From assembly GCA_016778765.1 (NCBI GenBank), contig JADHOV010000020.1:1-51271 (forward strand): DNA of 51,271 nucleotides, read 5' to 3'. A program made the position numbers and the translations under genes. The notes below the pieces were generated by a model. It did no database searches. It was given only the letters and a program-made list of their open reading frames with translations, and was not told the origin of the DNA. Shown piece after piece: positions 8,045-17,572 of the stretch (within the stretch, counting starts at the first letter, position 1; each line of letters begins with the position of its first letter). This stretch comes from Paracoccaceae bacterium. Lineage in GTDB: Bacteria; Pseudomonadota; Alphaproteobacteria; Rhodobacterales; Rhodobacteraceae.

Positions 8045-8163
8045 GCTATAAATTTTGTGTTTCCTTGACTCGTGGAAGTCTTTGGGCTCTACCAAAGGCG
8101 CCAAACCACCAAGGTGGTGCGACAGCTAAAAGCCTCATAAGAGGCAAAACTTGGGAGAAGACT

Positions 8164-9081
8164 ATGAAATTTACTAGCAAATTTGTGGTAGCGCTATCTG
8201 CAGCCGCTCTTATGGCCGGTATGGCAAGCGCCGAGCGCTATGTCATGGTGACACATGGCGAAGGAAAAGACCCCTTCTGGCCTGTTGTTCAAAAAGGTGG
8301 TGAAGACGCGGCACGTCACATCGGGGCCGATTTTGAATATGTATACACACCCTCAGCCGATATGGGTGATATGGCCAAATCAATCGCTGCGGCCGCGGCC
8401 ACTCAGCCAGATGGCTTGGTTGTGTCATTGCCGGATCCAGAAGCGCTCGGTCAGGCGATCAAAGACGCCGTTGCTTCAGGCGTTCCTGTGATCACAATGA
8501 ACTCAGGCTTGGAATCATCAGCAGCTGTAGGTGCATTGATGCATGTGGGTCAGCCTGAATATCTGGCCGGTCAATCAGCGGGTGCACGTGCGAAAGCGGA
8601 AGGCGCAACAAACGCGCTTTGCATGATGCATGAGCAGTATAACACAGCCCTGAACGACAGATGTAACGGCTATGGCGAGAACGTGCCAATTGCGTCAACT
8701 GTTGACACAACAAGCGACCCTGCGACCATCACAACACGTGCAGCTGCTGCGCTTCAGGCCAACCCAGACGTGGATTCAGTTCTGTCTGTTGGTCCACATA
8801 CTTGCGTTGGCGTACAGCAAGCGATCGACGAGCTGGGCATGTCAGTGCACCACTCATGCTTCGATCTTAGCCCCCCTGTTATGGACATGATCAATGCGGG
8901 CAAAGTTGCCTTCACAATCGATCAGCAGCAGCGTCTGCAAGGCTATATGCCAATCATCGTACTGCACCTTTACAACAACGGTGCTGGCCTTCTGCCAGGT
9001 GCGAATATTCCATCAGGCCCTGGCTTTGTTGACAAATCAAACGCCTCATCTGTTGCTGCGCTTGCAGGCGTAGACAGATAA
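8164..9081 (+). CDS. Sugar/inositol ABC transporter, periplasmic binding protein
   Basis: This 305-aa periplasmic binding protein of the ribose/galactose type has a clear Sec signal: basic start, hydrophobic core and an ASA cleavage site after residue 23. Family features include the early YVMVTHGEGKDPFWPVVQKG segment, VVSLPDPEAL and VITMNSGLESS. The ATG at 8164 follows GGGAGAAG and gives the signal peptide; an open frame runs further upstream but would bury it. It is the first gene of the transporter operon. Myo-inositol or a related cyclitol is the likely ligand, from the neighbours. Confidence 0.88.
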   Translation: MKFTSKFVVALSAAALMAGMASAERYVMVTHGEGKDPFWPVVQKGGEDAARHIGADFEYVYTPSADMGDMAKSIAAAAATQPDGLVVSLPDPEALGQAIKDAVASGVPVITMNSGLESSAAVGALMHVGQPEYLAGQSAGARAKAEGATNALCMMHEQYNTALNDRCNGYGENVPIASTVDTTSDPATITTRAAAALQANPDVDSVLSVGPHTCVGVQQAIDELGMSVHHSCFDLSPPVMDMINAGKVAFTIDQQQRLQGYMPIIVLHLYNNGAGLLPGANIPSGPGFVDKSNASSVAALAGVDR

Positions 9082-9096
9082 AACCAAGACATCGAA

Positions 9097-9125
9097 GGGG
9101 GTGGCTTTTGTCACCCCCTTTTTTT
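9097..9125 (+). terminator. Hairpin with T-tract between binding-protein and permease genes
   Basis: GGGGGTG (9097-9103) pairs with CACCCCC (9112-9118) and is followed by seven T (9119-9125), a classical intrinsic terminator form. It lies inside the operon, 15 nt after the binding-protein stop, so it probably works as a partial terminator or mRNA stabiliser that keeps binding protein more abundant than the membrane parts. Confidence 0.85.
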
Positions 9126-9173
9126 GACAGCCATGGGTAGCGATTTGCTATCCTCTTTTTTTTGGGAACAGTC

Positions 9174-10760
9174 ATGAATTCACCAGTATCGCAGCGCCAG
9201 GAATCTGACCGCCACGCGCCTAAGAAACGTTTTTTATCCCTCTTCGCACGACCAGAAATCGGGCCGATTGGCGTGATGATCTTGCTTATGGGGATGCTTG
9301 GATATTTCTCTATTCCGGTCGCGGAAGCCACATGGAACCCCTTTAACGGAGAAGGCTTCAACGCGTTAGGAATACGCAACAACTTGCGGGTAATTTCTCA
9401 ACTTGGGATAATTGCGCTGGGTGCGGGATTGCTGATTATTGCCGGTGAATTTGATCTTTCGATTGGCTCAATGATTGGGTTTGCAGGGGCCTGTATGGCG
9501 ATGATCCTGCGCTGGGGTTTCGCGATTCTGATTCCATATCTGTCCTTTGAGGGCGGTGTTCATATTGAATATTATACGCTGTTTTCGGTTGATCACGTCA
9601 CGCCGATCTGGGCGATATTTATAACGCTCTGTTTCACATTAAGCTTTGGATGGATCCAAGGTTTCATCGTTGTGCGCTCAGGCTTGCCGTCATTTATCGT
9701 GACATTGGGCGGGTTGTTCTTTTTGCGCGGTCTCACAGAGGTGTCGCTACGGGCCTTTAACCATCGCCCAGACCAAAGCGCGGGTTCAACAACCGTGACC
9801 GAAATTCCAGATTTGAAAAACATTATCGATTTACCCGGCCATGGCCAGCTGAGCCGTTTGGACGCAAAATCTTTACCAGAAACAGATTTGGTTAATCTGG
9901 CGCAAACGCTCTCTGGCGATGTGGTGGCCAGTATTACCGAGCGTCTCACCTATACCTACAATCGAGTGGCTGAAGCCAAGACCGCCTTGATGGAAGCCAA
10001 AGGTGTAAAGCCTTTGGAAAAAGCGTTGGAAAACGCTATTCAATCGGGCAATGATTACATGGCCAACACAATCCGCGACAAAATTGCCAACTTCAAAGTT
10101 GATCCGGTGGCGCCCAAATCGGTCACGGAGGTGGATATCGCCCGCGCTTATATTGACACCGTTCCAACGTTGAACAAAGTGGCTGACTTTTTCGGGGGTA
10201 ATATTTTGGAAGGCCTGTTCGATTGGCTGTATTTTCCGATCGATTGGAACACCAACAATTTTGGTAACCAATTCGCACCGGGCTTGTATTCCTGCGTGAT
10301 GATCTGGATCATCCTGTCGATCGCCTGTTATATCGTGCTCAGCCGCACGCAAGCGGGCAACTGGATCTATTCAACGGGTGGCAACCTGAACGCGGCGCAA
10401 GCCAATGGTGTTCCAACCAATAAAGTAAAAATATCGCTCTTTGTATTCTCGGCCTTCTGCGCCACGGTATTTGCCGCTTGCCAGGTGTTTGAGGTGAATA
10501 CAAGTGACGCAGCCAAAGGCAATTTAAAAGAATTGGAAGCCATCGCCGCTGCGGTGATTGGGGGCTTGGTGATGACCGGGGGCTTTGGCACCGTGATGGG
10601 CATTATCGTCGGAGCCTTTATCTTTGGGTTGGCTCGAGAAGCCTTTTTCTACATCCCGGGGATCGATGGATCCTTCTATCGCGTGTTCTTGGGCTTGGTG
10701 ATCATCGCCTCCGCCTTGTTGAACGAAAACATTCGCAAACGTATCATGGGGAACATATAA
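9174..10760 (+). CDS. Sugar ABC transporter permease with a large inserted domain
   Basis: A BPD_transp_2-type permease (as in ribose, fructose and inositol importers) of 528 aa, where about 320-350 aa is usual. Typical segments are IAGEFDLSIGSMIGF (89-103), the membrane stretch ending PSFIVTLGGLFFLRG (172-186), and AAAVIGGLVMTGGFGTVMG (458-476). Between about 195 and 365 lies a mostly polar, helix-rich stretch with no membrane segments, which accounts for the extra length. The ATG at 9174 is preferred, with GGGAA upstream; a TTG four codons earlier also opens the frame. It ends 1 nt before the ATPase gene. The inserted region is presumably periplasmic. Confidence 0.87.
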   Translation: MNSPVSQRQESDRHAPKKRFLSLFARPEIGPIGVMILLMGMLGYFSIPVAEATWNPFNGEGFNALGIRNNLRVISQLGIIALGAGLLIIAGEFDLSIGSMIGFAGACMAMILRWGFAILIPYLSFEGGVHIEYYTLFSVDHVTPIWAIFITLCFTLSFGWIQGFIVVRSGLPSFIVTLGGLFFLRGLTEVSLRAFNHRPDQSAGSTTVTEIPDLKNIIDLPGHGQLSRLDAKSLPETDLVNLAQTLSGDVVASITERLTYTYNRVAEAKTALMEAKGVKPLEKALENAIQSGNDYMANTIRDKIANFKVDPVAPKSVTEVDIARAYIDTVPTLNKVADFFGGNILEGLFDWLYFPIDWNTNNFGNQFAPGLYSCVMIWIILSIACYIVLSRTQAGNWIYSTGGNLNAAQANGVPTNKVKISLFVFSAFCATVFAACQVFEVNTSDAAKGNLKELEAIAAAVIGGLVMTGGFGTVMGIIVGAFIFGLAREAFFYIPGIDGSFYRVFLGLVIIASALLNENIRKRIMGNI

Positions 10761-10761
10761 A

Positions 10762-11553
10762 ATGGCACAAACAAGCAGCACACCCCTGATCAAAACAAGC
10801 GGTCTGGTCAAAAAATTTGGATCCTTCACCGCGCTGAACGGTGTTGATCTGGAAATATACCCCGGCGAAGTACATGCTTTGCTCGGGGATAACGGCGCCG
10901 GCAAATCAACGCTGATTAAAATCTTATCGGGCGTCCATGCTCCCACAGATGGCCGCATTGAAATCGAAGGCAAATCAGTGCAGTTTAACTCGCCCCGCGA
11001 CGCAAGCGATGCCGGCATCGGCACCGTGTATCAGGATCTGGCCTTAAACGCGCTGACCTCAGTAACGCGGAATTTCTTTTTAGGCCGTGAAATTACCAGT
11101 TTCAACAGCCCCTTTGGACTGATGAAAATGAAAGAAATGGATCGGATCACCGCCGAAGAGATGGCAAAGATCGGAATTAATATTGCGGATCCGGATCAAG
11201 CAGTTGGCACAATGTCAGGGGGGCAGCGACAGACATTGGCGATTGCGCGCGCCATTTATTTTGGCGCAAAAGTGCTGATCTTGGATGAACCCACCTCAGC
11301 CTTGGGCCAAAAGCAACAAATGGAAGTTCTAAAAACCATCAAACGGGTTCAAAAACTGGGTGATATCGCGATTATTTTGATCACGCATAACGAGATACAC
11401 GCGCGTTTGATCGCAGATCGCTTTACCTTTTTATCATTGGGCGAGGTGATCGGCAGTGGCTCAGCAGAAGATCTGGCTGGCGATGATATTAAGCGCTTGA
11501 TGGCAGGGGGCGCCGAAATCGGTGATTTGGCCAAAGAACTTGAAGGCGTTTAA
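10762..11553 (+). CDS. Sugar ABC transporter ATP-binding protein, single domain
   Basis: This 263-aa ATPase carries Walker A GDNGAGKST, signature MSGGQRQTLAIARA and Walker B VLILDEPTSAL, followed by the switch histidine in ILITHN. It powers the permease encoded immediately upstream. Many importers of this class have a double ATPase near 500 aa; this one has a single cassette and should dimerise, as in the FrcA-type fructose system. It is the last gene of the operon; inverted repeats follow the stop. Confidence 0.9.
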   Translation: MAQTSSTPLIKTSGLVKKFGSFTALNGVDLEIYPGEVHALLGDNGAGKSTLIKILSGVHAPTDGRIEIEGKSVQFNSPRDASDAGIGTVYQDLALNALTSVTRNFFLGREITSFNSPFGLMKMKEMDRITAEEMAKIGINIADPDQAVGTMSGGQRQTLAIARAIYFGAKVLILDEPTSALGQKQQMEVLKTIKRVQKLGDIAIILITHNEIHARLIADRFTFLSLGEVIGSGSAEDLAGDDIKRLMAGGAEIGDLAKELEGV

Positions 11554-11568
11554 ACCGCATCACGGTTT
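11552..11568 (+). terminator. Small hairpin at the end of the transporter operon
   Basis: AAACCG (11552-11557) and CGGTTT (11563-11568) form a 6-bp stem with a 5-nt loop overlapping the ATPase stop codon. It is weak alone, with a stronger repeat just downstream. Confidence 0.4.
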
Positions 11569-11580
11569 TAAATAGAAATG

Positions 11581-11620
11581 AAACACAGCCGCTCGTTTCT
11601 TAAATTGAGCGGCTGTGTTT
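11581..11620. terminator. 14-bp perfect inverted repeat, probable terminator
   Basis: AAACACAGCCGCTC (11581-11594) and GAGCGGCTGTGTTT (11607-11620) are perfect complements around a 12-nt loop. The stem ends in A-rich and T-rich bases on the two sides, so it can act for either strand: for the transporter operon and for the leftward lipoprotein gene. Confidence 0.7.
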
Positions 11621-11752
11621 ATATGCGCTATTTCCACCAAAGCGTCTCAATCCATTCTGCCTACCGCTCAGAGTGCAACCGCGTTGCGAAAACCCGACGC
11701 AAGTTTATATGTTGCAGCTTTGCATCCGCGCACAGAGAGATCATCGCGCGAT

Positions 11753-12043
11753 TTAAATTTTCTCAACCGTCCGCGGCTTTGCGTTTTGGCCAAAACGCTT
11801 CTTAATTTCGCGCTGTAAACGCGCACCCTCTGCTATACATATCTTATCAGCCGTTTCTTTGCTCATAGATTTGGGCCGCGTGATCGAGGTATCCCACATG
11901 ATTAAATCCAGCGCGTAAAGCTGGCACACCACCAGCCCTTCTGGCGTGTTCAACCGAATTGGGGTCGTCTCATGTTCTTTTTTATTCGCGCAACCAGTGA
12001 TTATAAAAAGCGCGCAGAATAAGTATAAAAATAATAAACGCAT
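11753..12043 (-). CDS. Small putative lipoprotein of unknown function
   Basis: A 96-aa protein whose first 17 residues form a hydrophobic signal ending in the lipobox ITGC, with the lipidated cysteine at 18. The mature part is short and charged, with two further cysteines (VVCQLY and KICIAEG) that could form a disulfide in the periplasm. I do not recognise a family. It stands alone between the transporter terminator and the leftward demethylase gene. The lipobox and codon usage support a real gene. Confidence 0.65.
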   Translation of the reverse strand: MRLLFLYLFCALFIITGCANKKEHETTPIRLNTPEGLVVCQLYALDLIMWDTSITRPKSMSKETADKICIAEGARLQREIKKRFGQNAKPRTVEKI

Positions 12044-12261
12044 TAGAGCCTCGTAAAATGAAATAGTAAAAAGTTATAAAATATACATGTAATTAACGCT
12101 TCAAAAGGCCTGGAGGCAAGGCTTATATTTCCCAGCCGTTTAAATCGTTTAACAAATAACTCTGATAAGTTTGCTCTATCGCGCGCGCGGCTTTTTGGAC
12201 TGGGGATCTAAAAGACCCGGCTGACAGAATAAAAATCATATAGGTTTACGTGTCTGGCGCC

Positions 12262-14763
12262 CTACCCATCTATACGGATAACTTTATTTGAGGGATCATA
12301 AGGGCTGTCTTCTGTCACTTCAGCAGGCCATAATTGATCAAGGATTTTTACTTGCAATTTTGTGCCCGGCACGGCCAATTCAGGACGCACATATCCCAGC
12401 CCGATTGCGCGCTCGAACGCCACGGAATAGCCCCCTGAAGTCAAACGGCCAACGCGTTCTCCTTCAGGCGTATAAACCGCCTCGCGCCCCCACGGATCTG
12501 CATCATCGGGGCCGTCAATCAACATGGTGACGCATTTTGAACGAACGCCCAGCGCTTGCATGGCCTCTTTTCCATTAAACGCTTTTGTCAGGTCAACAAA
12601 GCGCGGCAGATCTGCTTCAAGCGGGGTTGCATCGCGGCCAAGCTCATTGCCAAAAGCCCGATATGATTTTTCAAGCCGCAGCCAATTCTGTGCCCGCGCG
12701 CCCACCAATTTCATCCCATGCGCCGCGCCGGCAGCTTCCAGCAGATCAAACAAATAATTTTGCATTTCAATGGGATGGTGCAACTCCCAGCCCAATTCAC
12801 CCGTATAGGCAACCCGAATCGCATTGACGGGGCACATACCCAATTCGATTTGGCGCGCGCTCAACCATGGAAAACGCTTATTTGACAAAGCGGTTTCTGG
12901 ATCAGAATCTTTAATAACAGCCTTCAAAACATCGCGCGATTTTGGCCCCGCAATGGCAAAAACACCCCATTGCGTGGTCACATCCTGCACTTCGATATAG
13001 CCAAATTCTGAGGCTTTATCCGCTGCGCTTTTACGCAGAAAATCGCCATCATAATCTGTCCAAGCCCCGGCGGACACAAGGTAGAAAGCATCATCGGCCA
13101 AACGGACAATCGTATATTCGGTGCGCGTGGTGCCAGCAGAGGTAAGCGCATAGGTTAGGTTTATACGGCCGGTTTTGGGAAGTTTATTGCAGGTAAACCA
13201 ATCTAAAAACGGCGCTGCGCCCGGGCCTTTCACCATATGTTTGGTAAAGACCGTGGCATCGATCAGGCCAACCCCCTCGCGGATGGCTTTGGCTTCGGTG
13301 ATGGCGGCCTGCCACCATCCACCGCGGCGAAAGCTGCGCGCGTCATGATCAAAATTATCATCCGCATCTAGCGGGCCAAAATAATTGGGGCGTTCAAACC
13401 CGTTTACGCAGCCAAACTGAGCTCCGCGCGCCTTTTGCCGATCATAAGCGGGCCCAGTGCGCAAGGGCCGGCAGGCGGGGCGCTCTTCATCAGGATGGTG
13501 CAGAATATACACATGCTCATAGGCTTCTTCATTCTTGCGTGCGGTATAATCGGTGGTAATCCAGTTGCCATAGCGCTTAGGGTCAAGCGAGGCCATATCA
13601 ATCTCAGCCTCTCCTTCAACCATCATTTGCGCCAAATAATACCCCGTGCCGCCGGCTGCGGTGATGCCAAAGGAAAACCCTTCCGCCAGCCACATATTTC
13701 GCAGCCCGGGCGCGGGGCCCACCAACGGGTTTCCGTCGGGCGTATAACAAATAGGTCCGTTGAAATCATCTTTCAATCCAACGGTTTCTGTTGAGGGAAT
13801 GCGGTGGATCATCGACATATATTCTTCTTCGATCCGCTCCAAATCCAAGGGGAACAGATCAGCTCTAAAACTGTCAGGCACGCCATATTCGAACCGCGCC
13901 GGCGCGTTGCGCTCATATGGGCCCAAAATCCAACCGCCGCGCTCTTCGCGCACGTACCATTTGGCATCCGCATCGCGCAAAACAGGATGTTCGCCATTTT
14001 CTTTGCGCCATTCAACAAGCGCCGGGTCCGGTTCGGTGACGATAAATTGATGTTCAACGGGTATCGCTGTGTTTTTAATACCCAACAATTGCGCCGTACG
14101 CTGGGCATGGTTGCCGGTTGCGGTCACGACATGCTCGGCATATACAACAACCTGCTCATCGGACGCCAATAAATTGCCACCCTTCTCAACCATTTTGCTG
14201 AGCGTGACTTTCCACTCACTTCCCGTCCATTCATAGGCATCGGCCTGCCATTTGCGTTCAATCAGCACGCCGCGCTGGCGCGCACCCTTGGCCATCGCCA
14301 TGGTCACATCAGCGGGGTTAATATACCCATCCGTGGGGTGATAAATGGCGCCTTGCAAATCATCACAATGCACAAGGGGATAGCGCGATTTGATCTGTTT
14401 GGCCGACAGCCATTCATAAGGCACACCACAACTTTCTGCCGTGCTCGCATAAACCATATATTCATCCATACGCTCTTTGGTCTGCGCCATACGCAGGTTC
14501 CCCACGATCGAAAACCCCGCATTCAAGCCGGTTTCCGCTTCCAGCGTTTTGTAAAATTCTACCGAATATTGGTGAATATGGGTGGTGGCATAAGACATGT
14601 TAAACAATGGCAAAAGCCCGGCTGCGTGCCAGGTAGAGCCCGATGTCAGCTCATCGCGCTCTAAAAGCATCACATCATCCCAACCGGCCCGCGCCAAATG
14701 ATAGGCGATCGAGGTTCCAACCGCACCACCGCCAACGATAAGGGCTTTGACATGTGTCTTCAT
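12262..14763 (-). CDS. Dimethylglycine/sarcosine dehydrogenase-type FAD demethylase
   Basis: The protein is 833 aa. An N-terminal FAD domain has GGGAVGTSIAYHL (11-23) and the SGSTWHAAGL motif, whose H46 is the residue that covalently binds FAD in this family. From about 430 onward come the aminomethyltransferase (GcvT-like) domain and its C-terminal barrel, which pass the methyl carbon to tetrahydrofolate. Substrates of the family are dimethylglycine, sarcosine and related N-methyl amino acids; which one is used here is not visible. The ATG at 14763 is chosen because the 28 upstream codons precede the FAD fold and are not family-like. It is transcribed away from mreB. Confidence 0.87.
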   Translation of the reverse strand: MKTHVKALIVGGGAVGTSIAYHLARAGWDDVMLLERDELTSGSTWHAAGLLPLFNMSYATTHIHQYSVEFYKTLEAETGLNAGFSIVGNLRMAQTKERMDEYMVYASTAESCGVPYEWLSAKQIKSRYPLVHCDDLQGAIYHPTDGYINPADVTMAMAKGARQRGVLIERKWQADAYEWTGSEWKVTLSKMVEKGGNLLASDEQVVVYAEHVVTATGNHAQRTAQLLGIKNTAIPVEHQFIVTEPDPALVEWRKENGEHPVLRDADAKWYVREERGGWILGPYERNAPARFEYGVPDSFRADLFPLDLERIEEEYMSMIHRIPSTETVGLKDDFNGPICYTPDGNPLVGPAPGLRNMWLAEGFSFGITAAGGTGYYLAQMMVEGEAEIDMASLDPKRYGNWITTDYTARKNEEAYEHVYILHHPDEERPACRPLRTGPAYDRQKARGAQFGCVNGFERPNYFGPLDADDNFDHDARSFRRGGWWQAAITEAKAIREGVGLIDATVFTKHMVKGPGAAPFLDWFTCNKLPKTGRINLTYALTSAGTTRTEYTIVRLADDAFYLVSAGAWTDYDGDFLRKSAADKASEFGYIEVQDVTTQWGVFAIAGPKSRDVLKAVIKDSDPETALSNKRFPWLSARQIELGMCPVNAIRVAYTGELGWELHHPIEMQNYLFDLLEAAGAAHGMKLVGARAQNWLRLEKSYRAFGNELGRDATPLEADLPRFVDLTKAFNGKEAMQALGVRSKCVTMLIDGPDDADPWGREAVYTPEGERVGRLTSGGYSVAFERAIGLGYVRPELAVPGTKLQVKILDQLWPAEVTEDSPYDPSNKVIRIDG

Positions 14764-16105
<1,342 letters not shown>

Positions 16106-16134
16106 TAAACGCTCCAACTGACCGAGAGGTTCAC

Positions 16135-17037
16135 TTGGCCAATGATCGAAGAAATAACCAAGATTACGCAGGATCCATTCGACGGATCAGCCTTGTCGTG
16201 CTTGTCAGCATCTTGCTGCTATTTTTTGCCATTTGGCGCATTGATAATCCAAGAATCGAGCGTTTAAGAGCTGATGTTATCGATACAATAATTCCGCATT
16301 TCGAATGGGTCTTGCGACCCGCAACTTGGGCCGGGCAGGTTCTTGAAAACTTTCAAAGCTACCAAGCCTTATATCAGCAGAATCAAGAGCTGAACCGCGA
16401 ATTGCAAAAAATGAAAAGCTGGAAGGAAGCCGCGCTGCAGCTTGAGCAGGAAAATGCGCGCCTGCTCGATCTTAATAATTTGCGGCAAGACCCTACGCTC
16501 ACCCATGTCAGCGGGATTGTCATCGCCGATAGCGGCTCACCCTTTCGCCAATCTGTATTGCTAAATGTGGGCGCACAAGACGGCATCCGTGATGGCTGGC
16601 CCGCGATGGATGGGCTTGGTTTGGTGGGGCGTATTTCGGGTGTTGGCCAAGAAACCAGCCGGGTGATCCTGCTGACCGATAATGCCAGCCGTATCCCGGT
16701 GATTATCCAACCTTCGGGGCAACGCGCTTTTGTGTCCGGCGATAACTCAAATGCTCCGATTATAGATTTTCTGGAAGATGCCGATGCGGTGCGGCCCGGC
16801 GATAGAATATCCACCTCCGGCGATAGCGGTGTTTTACCAGCCGGATTGTTGATCGGGCAGCTCGCGCTGGATCCGAACAACCGCTTGCGGGTGCGGCTAT
16901 CCGCGGATTACGAACGCCTTGAGTTCTTGCGCGTTTTGCGCACTAACGCGCCGCCCAATATTTCGGGCACGGGAGAATTGCTGGTGCCCGATGCATCCGC
17001 ATCGGATCAAAATGTTAAGGCACTCCAAGATGGCTGA
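16135..17037 (+). CDS. mreC: Rod shape-determining protein MreC
   Basis: The protein is 300 aa with a short cytoplasmic start, one membrane segment (about 17-36), a coiled coil (about 75-110) and the periplasmic beta domain with DNASRIPVIIQPSGQRAFVSG. MreC links MreB to the wall synthases PBP2 and RodA. The start appears to be TTG at 16135 after GAGAGG; no in-frame ATG lies near and the N-terminal MANDRRNNQDYAGSIRR resembles family members. The stop overlaps mreD by 8 nt. Confidence 0.93.
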   Translation: MANDRRNNQDYAGSIRRISLVVLVSILLLFFAIWRIDNPRIERLRADVIDTIIPHFEWVLRPATWAGQVLENFQSYQALYQQNQELNRELQKMKSWKEAALQLEQENARLLDLNNLRQDPTLTHVSGIVIADSGSPFRQSVLLNVGAQDGIRDGWPAMDGLGLVGRISGVGQETSRVILLTDNASRIPVIIQPSGQRAFVSGDNSNAPIIDFLEDADAVRPGDRISTSGDSGVLPAGLLIGQLALDPNNRLRVRLSADYERLEFLRVLRTNAPPNISGTGELLVPDASASDQNVKALQDG

Positions 17038-17572
17038 AACACCCGCTGCCCAAATCTGGATCTATCGCGGCCTTTTAACCATGCTTACTTTTGCAATTAT
17101 GCTTTTTAAGCTTTTGCCCTTCATGACCGCCGATGATCGCTGGTTGATGCCGAATATAACCCTTGCCTTGCTCTGTGCTTGGGCGGTTCGGCGCCCCGAA
17201 TTCACGCCCCCTTTGCTGATCGCGGGGGTGATCCTGTTGGAAGATCTGTTATTGCAGCGCCCCCCGGGGCTTTTGGCAGCGCTGAGCCTGCTGGCACTTG
17301 AATGGCTAAAACAGCGCAGCGCACGCCCGGAAAGCTTTTCACTGGCGCTTGAATATCTCAGCGTGACAGGCCTGGTTATTTCGATCGCGCTGGCAAACCG
17401 CCTTATCTTGGCGTTGGTCTTAACCCCGCAACCCGCCGTTGCGCTTGCGCTTTCAGAAATCTTGACGACGCTTTTATTTTATCCAGTTGCTATCGCGGTC
17501 AGTCATTTTCTGCTGGGTGTGCGTAAACCACATCCAAGAGATGGGAAACAGGCCCAAGGAGCCCGTCTATGA
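17030..17572 (+). CDS. mreD: Rod shape-determining protein MreD
   Basis: A 180-aa membrane protein with five or six hydrophobic segments, matching MreD, the small integral membrane partner of MreC. The ATG at 17030 lies inside the end of mreC, with AAGG upstream; a longer open frame in this register would read through mreC and is rejected. The stop overlaps the PBP2 start by 4 nt. Confidence 0.9.
   Translation: MAETPAAQIWIYRGLLTMLTFAIMLFKLLPFMTADDRWLMPNITLALLCAWAVRRPEFTPPLLIAGVILLEDLLLQRPPGLLAALSLLALEWLKQRSARPESFSLALEYLSVTGLVISIALANRLILALVLTPQPAVALALSEILTTLLFYPVAIAVSHFLLGVRKPHPRDGKQAQGARL

Noticed and set aside
12044-12261. AT-rich stretch as a small RNA or origin-like element
   Set aside because: No stable hairpin, repeat or promoter pair stands out; it looks like ordinary intergenic DNA.
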